From Candidatus Kerfeldbacteria bacterium CG08_land_8_20_14_0_20_43_14 (lineage in GTDB: Bacteria; Patescibacteriota; Patescibacteriia; PEXW01): 45,442 nucleotides of DNA. Of this stretch, positions 41,644 through 45,442 are shown one piece after another (the first letter of the stretch is position 1; every line of letters begins with the position of its first letter). The notes under the pieces are model-generated. The model was given only the letters and a program-made list of their open reading frames with translations. It ran no database searches and had not been told where the DNA came from. The position numbers and the translations under genes were made by a program. The DNA lies in NCBI GenBank assembly GCA_002774575.1, contig PEXW01000013.1, forward strand, positions 1-45,442, written 5' to 3'.

Positions 41644-42351
41644 ATGAAGCGCATCAATTATAAAGGTTTTAACCTGGATATTGGATCAAAAGCAGAACTT
41701 TACTCGGTTTTGTCAAAATGCCTTGATACGGCTGGCTGCAAACAGGCCATAACCATTAATCCGGAATTTATTGTCCTTGCCGGTAATAACCCGGAATTAA
41801 AAAGTATCAGCAATTCGGCTGATATTATCATGATTGATGGCTTTGGTCTGGCCTGGGCTGTAAAAAAATACGCCAAGGGCATATTGCGCTATCCAGGCGC
41901 GGACGCAGTTTCAGATTTACTGAAGTTTGCCGCGGAAAAAAACTTTACTGTAGGGATAATCGCGCGACCCAAAGGCTTATCATCACCGGAAAGGATTGAA
42001 CGGGCGATAAGAAAACTTTTTCCGGCGCTGCAAGAAAAAATTTGGAATGAAGATAATGTTGACATCGAAAAGATAAATCAAGAAAATATCCAGCTACTGA
42101 TTTTGACTTTGGGCCAGCCTAAACAGGAAATCTGGATATCCGAAAACAAGTCCAGTTTAAGAACCTGCAAATTAGCAATAGGCGCCGGCGGCGCGATTGA
42201 CTTTTTAACCGGCGCCAAAAAAAGAGCCCCTGGTTTTTTCAGGAAAATCGGTTTAGAATGGCTGTGGCGCCTGATCATCCAGCCAAGCAGAATAAAAAGA
42301 ATTTGGCGCGCCACTTTTGGTTTTTGGTATACGATTTTATTTAAACTATGA
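41644..42351 (+). CDS. WecG/TagA/CpsF family glycosyltransferase (GT26)
   Basis: This 235-residue soluble GT26 enzyme of the WecG/TagA type transfers an N-acetylmannosamine-type sugar to a lipid-linked GlcNAc in other bacteria. It has INPEFIVLAG, the catalytic-region motif DGFGLAWAVKKY and LGQPKQEIWI followed by GAGGAIDFLTG. C-terminal basic residues can contact the membrane. Its stop overlaps gltX by ATGA, but that is just compaction. It belongs with the GT2/GT39 enzymes to envelope glycan synthesis. Confidence 0.88.
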   Translation: MKRINYKGFNLDIGSKAELYSVLSKCLDTAGCKQAITINPEFIVLAGNNPELKSISNSADIIMIDGFGLAWAVKKYAKGILRYPGADAVSDLLKFAAEKNFTVGIIARPKGLSSPERIERAIRKLFPALQEKIWNEDNVDIEKINQENIQLLILTLGQPKQEIWISENKSSLRTCKLAIGAGGAIDFLTGAKKRAPGFFRKIGLEWLWRLIIQPSRIKRIWRATFGFWYTILFKL

Positions 42352-43805
42352 CAAAAAAGGTACGAGTTAGATTTGCGCCTTCACCCACAGGCAGCCTGCA
42401 CATTGGCAGCTTAAGAACCGCTCTGTATAATTATTTATTCGCCAAAAAAACCCAGGGGATTTTTATTTTGAGAATTGAAGACACTGACCAAAAAAGAACT
42501 GTGCCAGGCGCTGTGGAAGAAATTATTTCGGTCCTGCGCGATTGTGGGCTGACTTATGATGAAGGACCTGAATTAGTTAATGGCAAAATGATTGAAAAAG
42601 GGGATTATGGACCTTATATTCAGTCTGGGCGGCTGGATTTATATAAAAAATTTGGCCAACAGCTTTTGCAAATCGAAAAGGCTTACCCATGTTTTTGTTC
42701 AGCAGAAAGACTGGCTGAATTAAGAAAAAAACAAGAAGCGCAAAATTTACCCCCAGGCTATGATGGCCATTGTCGCGACATTCTGAAAACCGAAGCTCTG
42801 GAAAGAGTGAATAAGGGAGAAAAGCATGTAATCAGACTAAAGGTGCCACGCGAAGGCCAAACCCAGACTGAAGATTTAATAAGGAGTAGGGTGAGCTTCA
42901 ATAATATAATTTTGGAAGATGCTGTTCTCCAAAAATCCGATGGTTTCCCGACTTATCATTTGGCAAATGTGGTGGATGACCATTTTATGGAAATAAGTCA
43001 TGTGATTCGTGGCGAAGAATGGCTGCCGTCTTTGCCCATTCACTTATTGCTTTACCAAGCTTTGGAATGGCCTGCGCCGGAATTTGCTCACTTGCCGTTG
43101 ATGTTAAGTACGACCCGGAAAAAACTTTCAAAGCGCGATGGCGACACTGCGGCAAAGGACTATTTAAAAGAGTATCTGCCAATGGCCCTGCTTAATTTTA
43201 TTGCTTTGTTGGGCTGGAATCCAAAGACCAATCAGGAATTTTATCCGAATCTGGATGAATTGGCGAAAGATTTTGATTTGAAAAAAATAAATAAGGCAGG
43301 CGCGATTTTTGATGTGAAAAAACTCAATTACATTAACCGTGAACATTTGCGGATCAGCGACACAGAAGCTTTGTCAAAAATTGCCGGACTTAATTTGCCG
43401 GCAGAAACTGCCAAAGAATATCTGCCCATGGCTTTAGATAGGTCGGAAAAAATTTCTGACATAAAAAAGTCAATTCAATTCCTTTTGAATGATGAAATTA
43501 ATTATGACAGAAATCTGTTAATTCCAAAAAATTCCAACCAGGAAACAATAAGGCAAAACTTAACCGAAATTAAGTATTTTTTAAACAACTTAAAAGATCA
43601 AGACTGGCAGCTGGCTCAAGGGTTAAAAGAAACGACGATTCTTTGGATAAAAAACCAGGGTAAAACCAATTTGGAAATGCTTTGGCCTTTGCGCGTGGCT
43701 TTAAGCGGTTTGGAAAAAAGTCCTGATGTCTTTGATATGGCTTGCGCCTTGGGCAAAAGCCGGACCATTCAGAGGATAGAAAAGGGGATTGAACAATTGA
43801 TTTAA
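42348..43805 (+). CDS. gltX: Glutamyl-tRNA synthetase GltX
   Basis: GltX charges tRNA-Glu. The 485-residue protein has the class I motif FAPSPTGSLHIGSLRTALYN (HIGH equivalent HIGS), the zinc-like CFCSAER region with a later Cys, VIRGEEWLPSLPIHLLLY and KLSKRDGD. An all-helical anticodon-binding C-terminus follows. Length is normal. Whether it is discriminating (Glu only) or also charges tRNA-Gln cannot be decided by eye; no glnS or gatCAB lies in this window. It overlaps the preceding GT26 gene. Confidence 0.95.
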   Translation: MTKKVRVRFAPSPTGSLHIGSLRTALYNYLFAKKTQGIFILRIEDTDQKRTVPGAVEEIISVLRDCGLTYDEGPELVNGKMIEKGDYGPYIQSGRLDLYKKFGQQLLQIEKAYPCFCSAERLAELRKKQEAQNLPPGYDGHCRDILKTEALERVNKGEKHVIRLKVPREGQTQTEDLIRSRVSFNNIILEDAVLQKSDGFPTYHLANVVDDHFMEISHVIRGEEWLPSLPIHLLLYQALEWPAPEFAHLPLMLSTTRKKLSKRDGDTAAKDYLKEYLPMALLNFIALLGWNPKTNQEFYPNLDELAKDFDLKKINKAGAIFDVKKLNYINREHLRISDTEALSKIAGLNLPAETAKEYLPMALDRSEKISDIKKSIQFLLNDEINYDRNLLIPKNSNQETIRQNLTEIKYFLNNLKDQDWQLAQGLKETTILWIKNQGKTNLEMLWPLRVALSGLEKSPDVFDMACALGKSRTIQRIEKGIEQLI

Positions 43806-43806
43806 C

Positions 43807-43835
43807 TTGATTTCCTGTGGTTTTTATGCTATATT
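43807..43835 (+). promoter_or_regulatory. Sigma-70-like promoter for the M23 peptidase gene
   Basis: TTGATT (43807-43812), a 17-base spacer and TATATT (43830-43835), 9 bases before the ATG at 43845, suggesting a leaderless or very short-leader transcript. It starts immediately after the gltX stop. Confidence 0.6.
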
Positions 43836-43844
43836 GGCTTTGTT

Positions 43845-45170
43845 ATGGCTAAAAACAAACCGCAAAAATTATTTAAATATTGTTTATCCGTTTTAATAAG
43901 CGGTTGTTTGGGTTTTGTGCTATTTCCAGCTTTTAGTTCAGCGCAACTTGGCAGCCAAAATATAAACACCAATATTGTAAATATAAATCAGGATTCTCCC
44001 GCCACTATTGATCCAAGCAGTTTAAGCACGGAAGAGCTTAACCAAAGCATCCAGGAAAAGCAGGATCAAAAAAAGCTTATTGAAGAAAAACTAAAAAAAT
44101 ACCAGGACATAATAGCTGAAAAACAAAAAACCCAAGCCAGTTTGAAAAACGAACTGGAATTGCTTGACGCTCAAATTGAGAAAAGCCAGCTTGACGCTCA
44201 AGCTTTGAATTTTACAGTTGAAGAAAAACAGCTGCAAATAAACGCCACCCAGAAAGCGATTTCAGAGAAAGAAAAAGAAATTGATAAGCAAAGATCTTAT
44301 CTTGAAGAATTAGTCAGAACCATTAACCGCTATGATCAAAGGGACCAGCTGGAAATGCTGATTACCCGTGATTCTTTTTCAGAAATTATCAATGACATTC
44401 GATCCACTTCAAAATTAGAAAACCAAGTTTCTGATTCTTTGACTGAAATCCGCCAAATAAAAAGCAATTTAGAAAGGGAAAGGGTTGAGCGAGAAAGACA
44501 AAAATTAGAATTGCAGTCTTTGCAAAAAGAACTGGAAGGCACTGTTGCGGGTCTTGGCGACCAAAAAGACTATAAAGCCAAAATCTTAGATGAGACAAAA
44601 TCAAACGAGCAGACTTACAGTAACCTGCTTGAACAGGCAAAACAGGAACAACTTACGGCTGATTATGACATCAGAAACTTGCAGGAAAAACTGAAGACCA
44701 AGTTAGGCGGGCAAAATACTAACAACTCTGACCAAAATACAATTTTTACTGGCAACCGAGATGTACAGCTTGCCTGGCCAATATCCCCAGGCAAAGGCAT
44801 TAGTGCGTACTTTCATGACCCAACTTATCCCTATCGCAAATATTTTGAACACCCGGCCATTGATATTCCGGCCAGCCAAGGTACTTCAATCGCGGCAGCC
44901 GATGATGGCTATGTGGCCAGAACCAAGAATGGGGGATTTGGATACAGTTATATAATGCTAGTGCATTCTAACAGCGTTGCCACAGTCTATGGCCATGTCA
45001 GTCAAATTAATGTGGCTGAAGATACTTATGTTAAGAAGGGTCAAATTATTGGCTTGAGCGGGGGACTGCCAGGCACACCCGGTGCAGGCAATCTTACCAC
45101 CGGAGCGCATTTGCATTTTGAGGTCAGGTTAAATGGCATCCCAGTAAATCCTCTTGACTATCTTCCCTGA
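43845..45170 (+). CDS. EnvC-like secreted peptidase M23 with coiled coil
   Basis: This 441-residue exported protein has a signal peptide (about 1-35), a long coiled coil (about 55-290, Gln/Glu/Lys-rich) and a C-terminal M23 peptidase domain (about 315-441). The M23 domain has the zinc motifs EHPAIDIPA (His-x3-Asp), TVYGHVSQI and HLHFEVRLNG. The set of metal ligands (His, Asp, His in HxH) looks intact, so it may be an active endopeptidase rather than an activator like EnvC, which lacks them. It could act in cell separation or murein turnover. It has its own promoter and ends 60 bases before a GC hairpin. Confidence 0.88.
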   Translation: MAKNKPQKLFKYCLSVLISGCLGFVLFPAFSSAQLGSQNINTNIVNINQDSPATIDPSSLSTEELNQSIQEKQDQKKLIEEKLKKYQDIIAEKQKTQASLKNELELLDAQIEKSQLDAQALNFTVEEKQLQINATQKAISEKEKEIDKQRSYLEELVRTINRYDQRDQLEMLITRDSFSEIINDIRSTSKLENQVSDSLTEIRQIKSNLERERVERERQKLELQSLQKELEGTVAGLGDQKDYKAKILDETKSNEQTYSNLLEQAKQEQLTADYDIRNLQEKLKTKLGGQNTNNSDQNTIFTGNRDVQLAWPISPGKGISAYFHDPTYPYRKYFEHPAIDIPASQGTSIAAADDGYVARTKNGGFGYSYIMLVHSNSVATVYGHVSQINVAEDTYVKKGQIIGLSGGLPGTPGAGNLTTGAHLHFEVRLNGIPVNPLDYLP

Positions 45171-45442
45171 TTAATTTATTTTTTATATTGGAGCGTTTAA
45201 AACTTCAGACATACACCGTTGTTTCGAGAATCCCCCCCAAGCATGAAGCAAGTGCGAAGGGGGTTAATTTTTAGCCGCATCACCATGCATTGCATGACTA
45301 TACCTCTTAATAAAGTATACTTTCTCTATGCAACCACGAGAGGGGGTTATTTTGTTATTAATATTACTTTGTTTTGTTGAGTCGCACAATATATCTTAGA
45401 CGACACTTAATGATTAATTACATCAGACTCAAGCCAAAAGAC
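45171..45442. other. Non-coding end of the window
   Basis: There is no convincing gene after the M23 peptidase. The stretch holds a C-run/G-run hairpin (45232-45263) and an AT-rich tail with a TATACT near 45319. A short frame from ATG 45328 gives only 23 residues and is not supported. Confidence 0.5.
45232..45272 (+). terminator. C7/G5 hairpin, possible terminator
   Basis: A run of seven C (45232-45238) can pair with five G (45259-45263) around a 20-base loop, followed by T-rich sequence (ttaattttt). It lies about 60 bases past the M23 peptidase stop, so it may be its terminator. The loop is long and the match is only a homopolymer, so this is tentative. Confidence 0.35.

Noticed and set aside
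45328..45399. Short ORF of 23 residues near the window end
   Set aside because: Too short, no RBS; no recognisable product.
1..45442. CRISPR array
   Set aside because: No regularly spaced direct repeats were seen on either strand.
1..45442. Alternative genetic code with UGA as Gly
   Set aside because: Confident genes (murD, ftsW, pilM) end in TGA and none needs an internal TGA.

Overview
The window is a compact, AT-rich bacterial chromosome segment. It fits best with a Patescibacteria / Candidate Phyla Radiation genome, probably of the Parcubacteria type. This is inferred from gene content. The window has a minimal type IV pilus assembly block and a murein cluster whose genes overlap by ATGA. 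It also has a SecD with an inserted parvulin-like domain, a PriA that has lost its helicase motifs, and a membrane protein paired with a VirD4-like ATPase. Several secreted repeat or low-complexity surface proteins add to this picture. TGA is used as a normal stop (for example at the ends of murD and ftsW), so there is no sign of the UGA-Gly recoding seen in SR1/Gracilibacteria.

Layout. 1-301: non-coding, with hairpins. 302-5712 (minus): type IV pilus assembly operon pilB-pilC-pilM-pilN-pilO plus a small membrane protein, behind a good promoter. 5879-7708 (minus): a GT39-like membrane glycosyltransferase whose 5' end may overlap a divergent small membrane protein. 7557-13982 (plus): small membrane protein-mraY-murD-ftsW-murG-murC, mostly coupled by 4-base overlaps and closed by a bidirectional terminator. 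13979-15001 (minus): a membrane-anchored protein with a biotinyl-like domain lacking the biotin lysine. 15071-19060 (plus): murB, a short hibernation factor, secA. 19064-20588 (plus): an accessory patch with an ASCH-like protein, a C39-like papain-fold protein and a gene broken by an in-frame TAG. 20711-24775 (plus): FG-GAP/L,D-transpeptidase, secD, secF. 24884-29216 (plus): sigma-region-4/HARE-HTH regulator, membrane protein, VirD4-like ATPase. 29375-33760 (plus): GT2, a flippase-like/DUF2079 fusion, mnmA. 33763-36717: Asn-rich surface protein (minus), cyclophilin (plus), fmt and def (minus). 36942-37556 (plus): a frameshifted small gene and a SemiSWEET. 37563-41558 (minus): PriA-like protein, MEMO/LigB-like protein, secreted lysozyme-like protein with four tandem repeats. 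41644-45170 (plus): WecG/TagA-type glycosyltransferase, gltX, M23 peptidase with coiled coil.

How it fits together. Most of the window builds and crosses the cell envelope. It covers peptidoglycan precursor synthesis (mraY, murB, murC, murD, murG, ftsW), remodelling (L,D-transpeptidase, M23 peptidase, possible lysozyme-like protein) and Sec export (secA, secD, secF). It also covers type IV pilus assembly, polyprenyl-linked glycosylation (GT39, GT2, flippase-like/DUF2079, WecG) and a possible DNA or protein translocation ATPase. Housekeeping translation genes (fmt, def, gltX, mnmA, hpf) are interspersed.

The most unusual items are the SecD-parvulin chimera, the motif-less PriA, the membrane-tethered pseudo-biotinyl protein, the HARE-HTH/membrane protein/VirD4-like cluster and the flippase-DUF2079 fusion. 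Family assignments come from recognising motifs by eye. No database search was possible.
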